A DNA stretch of 42,189 nucleotides from Candidatus Gastranaerophilales bacterium (lineage in GTDB: Bacteria > Cyanobacteriota > Vampirovibrionia > Gastranaerophilales > Gastranaerophilaceae). Made by a program: the position numbers and the translations under genes. Shown here one piece after another: positions 25,599 to 34,003 of the stretch. The notes under the pieces were generated by a model. That model was not told the DNA's origin and made no database searches. It saw only the letters and a program-made list of their open reading frames with translations. The stretch is taken from assembly GCA_944322615.1 (NCBI GenBank), contig CALUPH010000016.1, positions 1 through 42,189 on the forward strand. Direction: 5' to 3'. Every line of letters begins with the position of its first letter. Within the stretch, counting starts at the first letter, position 1.

Positions 25599-27434
25599 TT
25601 AAACCAAAAGCTTTTTCTCTTTTTCTACATTTTCTATCCAGCTTGATATAACTTTATTTGCATCATATGGTCCTGCTGTTAATTCAGGATGGAATTGAAC
25701 AGTTTTTATTTTATATTTATCACAACTGATTCCTTCTATAGTATTATCATTTAAGTTGATGAATGTTGTTTTTACATCAGCAGGAAGAGAATCAGACTCA
25801 ACAGCATAACTATGGTTTTGAGCTGTAATAAATATTTCATTTGTTTCCATATTCATTACAGGATGATTTCCGCCCCTGTGACCGTATTTAAGTTTATAAG
25901 TTTTTGCTCCTAGTGCCAGTGATATTATTTGATGTCCAAGACAAATTCCAAATAAAGGTAATTTACCTAATAATTCTTTTGCTGTTTCTATAGCTTGTTT
26001 TGCGTCTTCAGGATTTCCAGGTCCATTTGATATAAGTACAGCATCAGGATTTTCATTTAGAATATCTTCAGCTTTTGCATCTGCCGGGAAAACCGTAATA
26101 TCGCAATTTAAAGCTTTGAAATTTTCAAGTATGCTCTTTTTTATACCCATATCTATAATTGCAAGTTTTATTCCTGTTCCTGAATATTTTTCTACTTTAT
26201 AAGTAGTAACATCCATTGTAATATCTTTACTTATCCTGTAATTTCTCATCTTTTCTTTTATTTCAGGAGTAATATCACCTGTCGTTATAGCACAATTCAT
26301 TGCACCATAATTTCTTATGATTTGAGTAAGATGTCTTGTATCTATACCTTTTAAACCTACTATATTATTTTGTTTTAGGTATTCTGCCAAAGGTAGTGCA
26401 CTTTTATAATGAGATTCATGTTCACACATATTCTTTACAATAAAACCTTTAGCGTGAATTTTTCCTGATTCAAAATCATCTTTATTAATTCCGTAATTAC
26501 CTATTTCAGGATATGTCATAACTATTGTTTGACCTGCATAAGAAGGATCTGTAAGTATTTCTTGATAACCAACCATTGATGTATTAAATACAATCTCACC
26601 ATAAGAAGTTCCGTCTGCTCCAATTGATTCACCTTCAAAAATCATGCCGTTTTCAAGAATCAATTTACCTTTTGAAACCGCATAAGATTTATTTTGAGTA
26701 AGCATTGCATTTTCAATTTCTTCGTATATCATTTGAATTGCTTTAACTCTATCTTCTGCACTTGTAACGGCTCTTCCTATAACCAAATAATCAGCACCTT
26801 CTTTTATTGCAATACTTGGTGTAGCAAGACGCTTTTGATCATTCTTATTTGACCAATCAGGTCTTATGCCGGGGCATAGAACTTTAAAGTCTTTACCGCA
26901 TACTTGCTTGATTTTCTTAGCTTCCCAAACACTTGCAACAACGCCATCCAAACCTGCATTTTTTGCCATCAAAGCCAAATGAATAGCATATTCGTTCGGT
27001 TTATAAGGAACTTTAAGTTCTTTTTGCAAACTTTCTTCGCTTATACTTGTTAAAACCGTAACACCTAGTATAACCGGATTTTCTTTACCAAGTTCTTTTG
27101 CTGTTTTTCTTGCTGCTTCTTGAGCCATTCTCATCATTTCTTCACCACCTGTTGTGTGAAGATTAAAAAATGAGGCACCATTTCTGATTATATTTTCGGA
27201 TGCTTTTGCAACTGTATTGGGTATATCATGGAGCTTAACATCAAAAAAGAACTTTATATTTTGTTCTTTCATAAAGTTAAAAATTTCATAGCCGTTACCT
27301 GTATACATTTGCAAGCCGACTTTAAATATACCGACATAATCTTTAAGTTCGGTAATTAATTGTTTTGCTTGTTCAGGTGTATCAACATCTAAAGCAAGTA
27401 CGATTTTTTCTTTGATTTCTGGTCTTATTTGCAT
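25599..27434 (-). CDS. pyrF-carA: Fusion of orotidine 5'-phosphate decarboxylase and carbamoyl phosphate synthase small subunit
   Basis: A 611-residue two-enzyme fusion. Residues 1-240 are PyrF, which decarboxylates OMP to UMP: LALDVDTPEQA, the catalytic block FFDVKLHDIPNT (63-74) and ADYLVIGRAVT (215-224). A short linker (240-254) leads into CarA, residues 255-611, the glutamine amidohydrolase subunit: LENGMIFEGESIGADG, SNGPGNPEDA and FGICLGHQ with Cys498 as nucleophile, plus His582 and Glu584 of the triad. Both halves have normal length and intact catalytic residues, so this is a genuine in-frame fusion, not a degraded gene. It joins the last step of UMP synthesis to the first. AGGATAA precedes the ATG, and pyrC ends 6 bp upstream. 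Confidence 0.93.
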   Translation of the reverse strand: MQIRPEIKEKIVLALDVDTPEQAKQLITELKDYVGIFKVGLQMYTGNGYEIFNFMKEQNIKFFFDVKLHDIPNTVAKASENIIRNGASFFNLHTTGGEEMMRMAQEAARKTAKELGKENPVILGVTVLTSISEESLQKELKVPYKPNEYAIHLALMAKNAGLDGVVASVWEAKKIKQVCGKDFKVLCPGIRPDWSNKNDQKRLATPSIAIKEGADYLVIGRAVTSAEDRVKAIQMIYEEIENAMLTQNKSYAVSKGKLILENGMIFEGESIGADGTSYGEIVFNTSMVGYQEILTDPSYAGQTIVMTYPEIGNYGINKDDFESGKIHAKGFIVKNMCEHESHYKSALPLAEYLKQNNIVGLKGIDTRHLTQIIRNYGAMNCAITTGDITPEIKEKMRNYRISKDITMDVTTYKVEKYSGTGIKLAIIDMGIKKSILENFKALNCDITVFPADAKAEDILNENPDAVLISNGPGNPEDAKQAIETAKELLGKLPLFGICLGHQIISLALGAKTYKLKYGHRGGNHPVMNMETNEIFITAQNHSYAVESDSLPADVKTTFINLNDNTIEGISCDKYKIKTVQFHPELTAGPYDANKVISSWIENVEKEKKLLV

Positions 27435-27440
27435 TTTTAT

Positions 27441-28715
27441 TTATCCTATATTAATTATTTTACCTTTTATTATTGTCATTTTGGGTTTACCTTTTAATTT
27501 ATAACCGTCAAATGGAGAAATACGGCATTTTGATTTAAATTTTGAAGCATCGACAACCCACTCTTCATTCAAATCAATTACTGTCATATTAGCTTCTTTC
27601 CCGATTTCGATAGAGCCTTGATTTGGAATATTTAAAATCGAAGCAGGTGAATATGTTAATTTTTTTATTGCCTCAATTAAACTCAATTTTCCTGTATGAA
27701 CAAGATAAGTAAGTGTAATACCTAGAGCAGTTTCAAACCCTGCAAGTCCCATTGGAGCCATTTGGATAGGAAGTTGTTTTTCATGAACAGTATGTGGAGC
27801 GTGATCTGTAGCTATTACATCTATTGTTCCATCCTGAAGACCAGTTATTACTGCTTCTAAATCTTCTTTTGTTCTCAATGGCGGATTAACTTTGTATTTT
27901 GCATCATAATCAACGATATCGTTTTCAGTCAAACTAAAATAATGAGGAGCTGTTTCTGCCGTTACATTCAAACCTTCTTTTTTTGCTTGTCTGATAAGTT
28001 CAATAGAGCGTTTTGTTGATATATGTGCGAAATGATATTTCCCATTTACGGCTCTTACAACTTCAAGTTCTCTGGCAACTGCCAATGATTCTGTAATATC
28101 AGGTATTCCTTTCAACCCAAGACGAGTTGAAACTTTACCTTCATTTATTACTCCGCCATTAGCTAATGATGAATCCTCCGAATGCGAAATAATTACTGCA
28201 TTATGAGAATTTACATATTTCAATGCTTCTTTTAATAAATGCATATTTTCAACAGGCTTACCATCATCAGAAAATGCAATTGCACCGTTTGAAATAAGTT
28301 CTGAAACATTAACTATCTTCTCGTTTGAAAGTCCTTTTGTAACAGCACATATAGGGTGGAACCCAATATCTGATACTTCTTTTGCCTTGATTATTGTATA
28401 CATTAATGTTGTAGAATTATCAACAGGCGGATTTGTATTTGCCATAGGACAAATTGCAGTATAACCTCCATTTATAGCGGAAGATATTCCCGTCTTTATT
28501 GTTTCTTTTGAGTTAAAACCTGGTTCTCTAAGATGGCAATGAATATCAACAAGTCCGGGAGTTAGTATTTTCCCGGTCAAATCAATGATTTCTTCACTCT
28601 GACTTGGAACAATATTAACAGCTATTTCTTTTACAATTCCATTTTCTATACGTATATCAGAAATACCTTCATAATTTGTTTTCGGATTTATTATTTTTGC
28701 ATTTTTAAGAAGCAT
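27441..28715 (-). CDS. pyrC: Dihydroorotase
   Basis: A 424-residue class I dihydroorotase that closes carbamoyl-aspartate to dihydroorotate. The metal-binding motif is DIHCHLREPGFNSKE. The block GGYTAICPMANTNPP follows. IATDHAPHTVHEKQ near residue 305 contains the catalytic Asp. The start ATG overlaps the end of pyrB by 11 bp, with AAAGGGG inside pyrB as the ribosome binding site. Confidence 0.96.
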   Translation of the reverse strand: MLLKNAKIINPKTNYEGISDIRIENGIVKEIAVNIVPSQSEEIIDLTGKILTPGLVDIHCHLREPGFNSKETIKTGISSAINGGYTAICPMANTNPPVDNSTTLMYTIIKAKEVSDIGFHPICAVTKGLSNEKIVNVSELISNGAIAFSDDGKPVENMHLLKEALKYVNSHNAVIISHSEDSSLANGGVINEGKVSTRLGLKGIPDITESLAVARELEVVRAVNGKYHFAHISTKRSIELIRQAKKEGLNVTAETAPHYFSLTENDIVDYDAKYKVNPPLRTKEDLEAVITGLQDGTIDVIATDHAPHTVHEKQLPIQMAPMGLAGFETALGITLTYLVHTGKLSLIEAIKKLTYSPASILNIPNQGSIEIGKEANMTVIDLNEEWVVDASKFKSKCRISPFDGYKLKGKPKMTIIKGKIINIG

Positions 28716-29622
28716 TATTGTCCCCTTTCAATAATGTATTCAATATTGCCATTCTTACATATACACCATTTTGTGCTTGTTCTAATATAGTTTTTCCTAC
28801 TTGATTATCAAGAAGTTCAGAGGAAACTTCTATATTTCTGTTTGCAGGTCCGGGATGCATTAAAATAACATCCTTTGCTGCATATTTTCTTAACAATTCT
28901 GTATCTATTTCATACAGTCTTTTGTATTCGGAAGAATCAGGATAACCTTCTTTCTCATGTCTTTCGTTTTGAACTCTTAAAACCATTACTACATTTGAAC
29001 CGTCAATAGCTTCTTTTACTTCGTTATGATAATGAATATTAAAAGCCTGTTCATTTTCAAACTGTAAATATGTAGGAGCACACAAATGAATATCTGCCCC
29101 GAATTTTGAAAGCAAACTTATGTTTGATTTTGCAACTCTGGAATGAGAAACATCACCAACTATTGTTATTTTTTTGCCTTCAACACTACCTATTTTTTCA
29201 AGCATTGTATAATAATCAAGTAATGCTTGAGATGGGTGTGCGTGAGTTCCATCTCCACCATTTACAAAATGAATAGGATACTTAACCAATCTCATTACAT
29301 TATTAATTATTCCTGATAAAGAATGTCTTATAACAACAGCATCTACCCCTAAAAAGTATAAATTTTCGATTGTATCTTTTAGACTTTCACCCTTTGAAAG
29401 TGATGAATGATTAGCATCAAAATTTATTATATTCATACCAAGTTTTTGAGCAGCTATTTCAAAACTACAGCGTGTTCTTGTTGAATTTTCGTAAAACATT
29501 AAAGAAAGAGTCTTTTTTTCAACATCAGACTTTTTTCTTCCTGTTTTAAATTCTTTTGCTAAATTTATGATATTTTCTATTTCTTCTTTAGAAATGCTTT
29601 TAATATCAATTAAATGCTTCAT
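28705..29622 (-). CDS. pyrB: Aspartate carbamoyltransferase catalytic subunit
   Basis: A 305-residue enzyme that joins carbamoyl phosphate and aspartate. The carbamoyl phosphate loop is FYENSTRTRCSFE (about 43-55). HPSQALLDYYT near residue 127 and LMHPGPANRNIEV near the C-terminus are further ATCase hallmarks. No regulatory pyrI is present in the window. It shares a TAATG stop/start with pyrE upstream and overlaps pyrC downstream. Confidence 0.96.
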   Translation of the reverse strand: MKHLIDIKSISKEEIENIINLAKEFKTGRKKSDVEKKTLSLMFYENSTRTRCSFEIAAQKLGMNIINFDANHSSLSKGESLKDTIENLYFLGVDAVVIRHSLSGIINNVMRLVKYPIHFVNGGDGTHAHPSQALLDYYTMLEKIGSVEGKKITIVGDVSHSRVAKSNISLLSKFGADIHLCAPTYLQFENEQAFNIHYHNEVKEAIDGSNVVMVLRVQNERHEKEGYPDSSEYKRLYEIDTELLRKYAAKDVILMHPGPANRNIEVSSELLDNQVGKTILEQAQNGVYVRMAILNTLLKGDNNAS

Positions 29623-30200
29623 TATGCGTTTGCCTTTACTTCTGTTCTGCTTCCCGGTTTAACAAGTTCTATACCTTCTTTGCATAAAGGACAATCATTA
29701 GGCTCATATACAACAGGATCTATTTGCAATAATGACTTGATATTATACTCTGTTTTTCCTTTTGTTCTGTCAACAATACATCCAACTGCAACAACTTCAG
29801 GTTCATATTCTTTAATAGCTTCCATTGTTTCTTTTATAGTTCTGGCTGTTGTAATTACATCTTCTATAATTACAACTTTTTCGCCTTTCTTTAAAGTATA
29901 ACCTCTTCTTAATTGCATTACTCCGTCTTTTCTTTCAACAAATAGATTACGTTTTTTTGCATTTTTTGCTGTCTCATAACCTATAATTACAGCACCTATA
30001 GCGGGAGCCACTATAGTATCAAATTCAATATCAGAAAGTTTTTCAGCAAGTCTTTTCCCTAACTCTGAAGTTATTTCAGGATATTGATACAACTTTGCAC
30101 ATTGAAAATAAATATCTGAATGCAAACCTGATGTAAGGCAAAAATGCCCGTGTAAAACACCTTCCGCCTGCTCTAATAAATTTAAAACTTCATTTGTCAT
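29622..30200 (-). CDS. pyrE: Orotate phosphoribosyltransferase
   Basis: A 192-residue enzyme that converts orotate and PRPP to OMP. The type I PRTase PRPP-binding motif is VVIIEDVITTARTIKE (about 108-123), preceded by a Lys/Arg-rich flexible loop (KRNLFVERKDG). The C-terminus has CPLCKEG, which could bind a metal, in a form seen in some longer OPRTs. The start overlaps the pyrD stop by one base. Confidence 0.94.
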   Translation of the reverse strand: MTNEVLNLLEQAEGVLHGHFCLTSGLHSDIYFQCAKLYQYPEITSELGKRLAEKLSDIEFDTIVAPAIGAVIIGYETAKNAKKRNLFVERKDGVMQLRRGYTLKKGEKVVIIEDVITTARTIKETMEAIKEYEPEVVAVGCIVDRTKGKTEYNIKSLLQIDPVVYEPNDCPLCKEGIELVKPGSRTEVKANA

Positions 30201-31114
30201 TATGCCCTCAATTCTTTCTTTAATTCATCTAAACTTTTAAACCCACTTTTATTTATATATTCATCCAGTTCTTCAACAAGTCTTTCTGCTGTATCAGGAT
30301 GTGTAAAATTGGATGTACCAATTTGAACTGCTTCAGCGCCTGCAGCAAAAAATTCAAGAACATCATCCAATGTTTCTATTCCGCCTATTCCGATTATTGG
30401 AATATTAATCACTTTATATAAACGAGAAACCGCATTAATTGCAACAGGTTTAATCCCTTTACCGGAATATCCGCCTTGAACTATTGTTTTTTTATATTTC
30501 CCATTTATTAATTCTAATTTTATTGAAGTACCCTTCAATGTATTTATTGCACTTACTGCGTTTGCACCGGCTTTTTCAGCTGCAATTCCTAATTTTTCTA
30601 TAGAAGTAACATTCGGAGTAAGTTTTATTATTAAAAATCCGCTATAAACTGCTCTTACTGCACTAACCAGTTCATATAAAGAATTTTCATCCGTTCCAAA
30701 CTCTAAACAGCCTGATTTCACGTTAGGACAAGAGACATTCAATTCAATGGCTTTAATCTTTTCATTTTCGCATTTTTTTGCAACTTGAACATATTCATCA
30801 ATGGTAGAACCTGCAACATTCATAATATAGTTAATATTATTTTGTTTAAGTTCAGGAATTTTTACTTCTATAAATTTTTCAATCCCAACATTTTCAAGCC
30901 CGATGGAATTTATCATGCCTGCTTCAGTTTCTGTAATTCTGATATGTTTATTTCCCGCACGAGGATATAAAGAAATCGCCTTAGTTACAATAGCACCAAT
31001 CTTTGAAACATCAATAAATTCATCAAATTCATTAGCATAACCATATGTACCTGATGCGGTCATAATCGGATTTTTCAATTCAAGTCCGTCAAAATTTACA
31101 CTTAACTTCCCCAT
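30200..31114 (-). CDS. pyrD: Dihydroorotate dehydrogenase B, catalytic subunit
   Basis: A 304-residue class 1B enzyme that oxidises dihydroorotate to orotate with FMN and passes electrons to PyrK and NAD+. It has the typical start LSVNFDGLELKNPIMTASGT, the active-site loop NVSCPNVKSGC with the class 1 catalytic Cys, and FMN-phosphate motifs IGIGGIETLDDVLEF and GAEAVQIGT. It overlaps pyrK by 13 bp, as expected for a heteromeric pair. Confidence 0.95.
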   Translation of the reverse strand: MGKLSVNFDGLELKNPIMTASGTYGYANEFDEFIDVSKIGAIVTKAISLYPRAGNKHIRITETEAGMINSIGLENVGIEKFIEVKIPELKQNNINYIMNVAGSTIDEYVQVAKKCENEKIKAIELNVSCPNVKSGCLEFGTDENSLYELVSAVRAVYSGFLIIKLTPNVTSIEKLGIAAEKAGANAVSAINTLKGTSIKLELINGKYKKTIVQGGYSGKGIKPVAINAVSRLYKVINIPIIGIGGIETLDDVLEFFAAGAEAVQIGTSNFTHPDTAERLVEELDEYINKSGFKSLDELKKELRA

Positions 31115-31851
31115 ACTACCTCATTTCCTTTAAATACAGGACCGTCTTTGCATACAGTAGCATTTATAATTTTACCGTCCTTTTTAATATCAATAACGCA
31201 ACCTCTACACACACCGATTCCGCAAGCCATAACTTTTTCCATTGCTACTTGAGTTTCAATTACGTATTTTTCACCCAACTCTGAGATTATTTTCAATACT
31301 ATATGAGGTCCACAAGCATATATGACTTCAGGTTTATATTCATTGATAATTACACCTATATAATTTAAAACACTGCCTTTTTCACCAAAAGAACCATCAT
31401 CTGTGCATATTTTATCTATTTCCATACCTTTAGGTATTTCATCTTTATTCAAAAAACCGGCAATAAAACAATTTTCTATATTTCCATTGTCTAATTTTGT
31501 CTTTAAATAAGAAATAGGAGCGGCTCCAATACCTGCTCCAATTAACAATGCTTTTTTATTTTTGATATCAAATGAATTACCGAAAGGACCTGCAATATCT
31601 ATATTATCACCAACTTTTAACGACTTTATATATTTTGTACCTTTGCCTCTTTCTTTAAATAGAATACCAATTTTTCCATCATTATTTGAATAAACACTAA
31701 ATGGTCTTCTCAAAGTTAAACCGTTACAATAAATTGATATAAATTGACCGGCTTCAACCCAAACAGGATTCTCGCATTCAATTTCAATAAAATAAGAACT
31801 TGAACTCACTTTCTCTATTTTATTAACTTTTGCTTTGTATATCTTCTTCAT
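31102..31851 (-). CDS. pyrK: Dihydroorotate dehydrogenase B, electron transfer subunit
   Basis: A 249-residue FAD and [2Fe-2S] subunit that links PyrD to NAD+. The FAD-binding motif is LRRPFSVYSN, the NAD-binding loop is LIGAGIGAAPISYLK, and the [2Fe-2S] ligands sit in MACGIGVCRGC near residue 210 plus a later Cys (ATVCKDGPVF). It is the first structural gene of the pyr operon, following a leader with an attenuator-like hairpin. Confidence 0.95.
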   Translation of the reverse strand: MKKIYKAKVNKIEKVSSSSYFIEIECENPVWVEAGQFISIYCNGLTLRRPFSVYSNNDGKIGILFKERGKGTKYIKSLKVGDNIDIAGPFGNSFDIKNKKALLIGAGIGAAPISYLKTKLDNGNIENCFIAGFLNKDEIPKGMEIDKICTDDGSFGEKGSVLNYIGVIINEYKPEVIYACGPHIVLKIISELGEKYVIETQVAMEKVMACGIGVCRGCVIDIKKDGKIINATVCKDGPVFKGNEVVWGS

Positions 31852-31878
31852 AATACTCTTTCTTATTAATTTTCAAAA

Positions 31879-31918
31879 AAATTCAAAAAAAAAGAAAAAC
31901 AGACAGTTTTTCTTTTTT
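31879..31918 (-). terminator. Attenuator-like hairpin in the pyr leader
   Basis: A 13-bp inverted repeat AAAAAAGAAAAAC / GTTTTTCTTTTTT with loop TGTCT on the minus strand. Its 3' arm runs into nine T, then GAATTTTTTTG. It lies between the pyr promoter and the pyrK start, 37 bp from the ATG, so it would end transcription before the operon unless prevented. The stem is mostly A-T and only moderately stable. Confidence 0.5.
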
Positions 31919-31924
31919 CTATAT

Positions 31925-31954
31925 TTATTCAATTTTTATCAAATAATGTTTCAT
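31925..31954 (-). CDS. Possible pyr leader peptide (9 residues)
   Basis: ATG to TAA encodes MKHYLIKIE. AAGG lies 8 nt upstream. The stop codon is 6 bases before the 5' arm of the attenuator hairpin, so a ribosome at the stop would cover that arm. Very short ORFs occur often by chance in AT-rich DNA; position is the main argument. Confidence 0.35.
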   Translation of the reverse strand: MKHYLIKIE

Positions 31955-31976
31955 GTCATTTACCTTATTTTTAAGT

Positions 31977-32005
31977 ATTATCTGACCAATAATATTTAAA
32001 GTCAA
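31977..32005 (-). promoter_or_regulatory. Promoter of the pyr operon
   Basis: Minus-strand -35 TTGACT (32000-32005), 17-bp spacer, -10 GATAAT (31977-31982), close to consensus. The predicted leader of about 118 nt holds the leader ORF and the attenuator-like hairpin. The rest of 31852-32128 shows no gene. Confidence 0.65.
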
Positions 32006-32128
32006 TTTAAAAACAAAACTTTTTTACATTAAGTTTTTTTATTATCCTCAAATATAGTCAACTAGGGCATTTTAGAAATTAATCGTTCGTAATAAATTAC
32101 CATAGTAATGTTTATGAAAGGAATTTAT

Positions 32129-32554
32129 ATGTTTTTACACGGTGAAATTACAAAAGACTTATCAAGGGCAAAAAAATTCTTTGAAGATATAATTTCTTAT
32201 ACAATTGGACCATTCACGCTAGATGACATAATAATAAATAAAACAAATTCTATTAATATAGTTGATGTAAGAGAGTACGATGACTATATAAAAGGACATA
32301 TTCCTTACGCTGTTCATATTCCATATAAAGAAATTCAAAATCATATGGAAATGCTCGAGAAAGACAAAATCACAGTAATATATACATATTCAGACTCTTG
32401 TCCGAGAGCATATAATACAGCTTTAACTCTCGTAGACAAACACTATCCAGCAATTACTCTAAGAGGCGGATTCAAAGAATGGAAAAAATTTGATTTAGAT
32501 ATAATTAAAACCGACTCACCACACTATGAAGATTCTGACGAAAAAGAAAATTAA
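32129..32554 (+). CDS. Rhodanese-like domain protein
   Basis: A 141-residue single rhodanese-like domain with a ~40-residue N-terminal extension. VDVREYDDYIKGHIPYAVHIP and LRGGFKEWKKFDLDI are standard rhodanese blocks. In the active-site loop (IYTYSDSCPRAYNTA) the usual catalytic Cys position after Tyr is Thr, and a Cys lies four residues later. Some rhodanese-like proteins share this layout, so persulfide chemistry is possible but unproven. The start at 32129 is chosen because AAAGGA lies 6 nt upstream; two upstream ATGs overlap or precede that site. It converges with the DUF4145-like gene. Confidence 0.75.
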   Translation: MFLHGEITKDLSRAKKFFEDIISYTIGPFTLDDIIINKTNSINIVDVREYDDYIKGHIPYAVHIPYKEIQNHMEMLEKDKITVIYTYSDSCPRAYNTALTLVDKHYPAITLRGGFKEWKKFDLDIIKTDSPHYEDSDEKEN

Positions 32555-32575
32555 AAATCTATCTCATAAAAAACT

Positions 32576-32601
32576 AACCCTAAGTATATTTGCTTAGGGT
32601 T
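32576..32601. terminator. Bidirectional terminator of rhodanese and DUF4145-like genes
   Basis: Stem AACCCTAAG / CTTAGGGTT with an eight-base loop, followed by TTGAGTTT on the plus strand and AGTTTTTT on the minus strand. The stop codon of the minus-strand gene (32594-32596) lies inside the 3' arm. Confidence 0.75.
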
Positions 32602-33268
32602 TTGAGTTTATAAGAACAGCTATAGATACAAAAACAATAATAAAAATAGAAATACAAGATAAAATACCTATTATTTTCCAGAATAAAGAAAGTTTAATCT
32701 CTTTTTTTTGGACACTTTTTTCGAATTTATTGTTATTATCATTTTTTCTTTTTGAAGTTTTATCTAATTTATAGTCTGACTGCCGTTTTTTTTCAGCTTC
32801 ATATTTTTCTTTTAAAGATGGTTTTGATTTTTTCTCAGTAATAAGCAGTTCAACATCATAGTTAAGTTTTAAAATATTAGCTGAAGCACCCAAATTATAT
32901 ACACTATAATTTATTGCGATTTCAAATGAACGTTTTAAACATTCAAGCGCAGTCATAGCATCTTTTTTTACTTTACCTGAATGAACCGATTGATTTCCGT
33001 TTTTTTTAAGAAAATACAAATCATCAATAAATTCTTTTTCTTGAATACTCCCCGTAGAATTATCTTTCAATGTCGCTAACATTTCATCAAAAGAGCCTGT
33101 CTGCTTATTATTTTCAATAAGCATTTCCTTACAAATTTGTTCTCCAAAGCGTCTGGTTTGAGTCATACATTGCTCAAAATATTCATCACGATATAATTTT
33201 TCTGCCTCAGAGATAATTTCAAATAGATTTTTATTTACTTTTTTTAAAAACTGAAAATTTGTAACCAT
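32594..33268 (-). CDS. DUF4145-like helical protein with C-terminal membrane anchor
   Basis: A 224-residue protein. Residues 1-125 form a helical domain with the pattern of DUF4145: AEKLYRDEYFEQCMTQTRRF, then EQICKEML, and a DDLYFLKKNGNQSVHSGKV block resembling the 'R-N-x-x-H' part of that family. A charged, Lys-rich linker (about 150-190) leads to one membrane helix near the C-terminus (ISCISIFIIVFVSIAVLI-like; IGILSCISIFIIVFVSIAVL). The topology is tail-anchored with a cytoplasmic domain. DUF4145-like domains accompany restriction and other nucleic-acid enzymes, but none is adjacent here. The start is the ATG at 33268; a TTG further upstream is possible. No strong ribosome binding site is seen. 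Confidence 0.55.
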   Translation of the reverse strand: MVTNFQFLKKVNKNLFEIISEAEKLYRDEYFEQCMTQTRRFGEQICKEMLIENNKQTGSFDEMLATLKDNSTGSIQEKEFIDDLYFLKKNGNQSVHSGKVKKDAMTALECLKRSFEIAINYSVYNLGASANILKLNYDVELLITEKKSKPSLKEKYEAEKKRQSDYKLDKTSKRKNDNNNKFEKSVQKKEIKLSLFWKIIGILSCISIFIIVFVSIAVLINSKP

Positions 33269-33342
33269 ACTAAACCCACGGCAAAATAATAACAAAAAAA
33301 TTTTATTAATATCCCATCCAAATGGAGTAGGGAGAAAAATAA

Positions 33343-33359
33343 GTTTTATGATATAAAAC
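33343..33359. repeat. Short perfect inverted repeat
   Basis: GTTTTAT-GAT-ATAAAAC lies between two divergent genes (the DUF4145-like gene and the unknown gene at 33478). It could be an operator or chance in A/T-rich DNA. Confidence 0.25.
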
Positions 33360-33477
33360 AGATATAGTTGAGAAAGATTTTTAGATATAAGAGTTTAAAA
33401 TACTTTTAAAACGAGCTGGAATTTAACTAAATTTCTTTATTTGACAAGGATAAGAGTGAGAAAAGGATACACTAGTA

Positions 33478-33942
33478 ATGAATGAATTAAAAGAAAACAT
33501 CAAAAAGTACTTACTTGTAAAATATGCTGAAACAAGAGTAAATGAATGCAGCAGTCATTTATCTAAATCTATTCCTTGGATTCAAAGAAAGGGTCTTACT
33601 AATACAATTCAAACACATTGCAAAGTACTTCTAAATACTTTAATAAATGGTTCTGAAAAACAATCATTCCGCCAAAATAAATTTATAGTTGATTCTATAT
33701 TAAAATACACTTTAGGTAAAAGTGAAAATCTACTAAAATCAAATAAAAAAGCTAAAGATATAAAAACATACATGCAACTTAATTCTTTTATTGTATATGA
33801 TGAAATCATGAAAGGTGTTTCTACTAATAAAAGTAAAAGAGCAATTAGATTTAATATCGAAAAACAATTATCAGATATTCAAGAAAGAATTGACTCAAAA
33901 GTCAGTATTGAAGAAATACTTCAAGAAAAAATCGGTGCTTAA
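33478..33942 (+). CDS. Unknown 154-residue basic helical protein
   Basis: I do not recognise this protein. It is rich in Lys, Asn, Ser and Ile, predicted mostly helical, with no signal peptide or membrane segment. The features visible are two Cys (C24, C48), a segment SKSIPWIQRKGLTNTIQTHC and a C-terminal amphipathic helix (EKQLSDIQERIDSKVSIEEI). A perfect TTGACA occurs at 33441-33446, and AAAGGA lies about 10 nt before the ATG. If a GATACA at 33466 is the -10, the transcript would start at the ATG. It is monocistronic with a strong terminator. Confidence 0.6.
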   Translation: MNELKENIKKYLLVKYAETRVNECSSHLSKSIPWIQRKGLTNTIQTHCKVLLNTLINGSEKQSFRQNKFIVDSILKYTLGKSENLLKSNKKAKDIKTYMQLNSFIVYDEIMKGVSTNKSKRAIRFNIEKQLSDIQERIDSKVSIEEILQEKIGA

Positions 33943-33963
33943 TAAATAAAATGTAATATATAG

Positions 33964-33990
33964 AAAAGAAGGAGTTAACTCCTTCTTTTT
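33964..33990. terminator. Terminator between the unknown gene and the lytic transglycosylase
   Basis: A perfect 11-bp stem AAAAGAAGGAG / CTCCTTCTTTT with loop TTAA. A/T runs on both sides make it usable on both strands. It lies between two convergent stop codons. Confidence 0.85.
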
Positions 33991-34003
33991 TATTAAATTA
34001 ATT

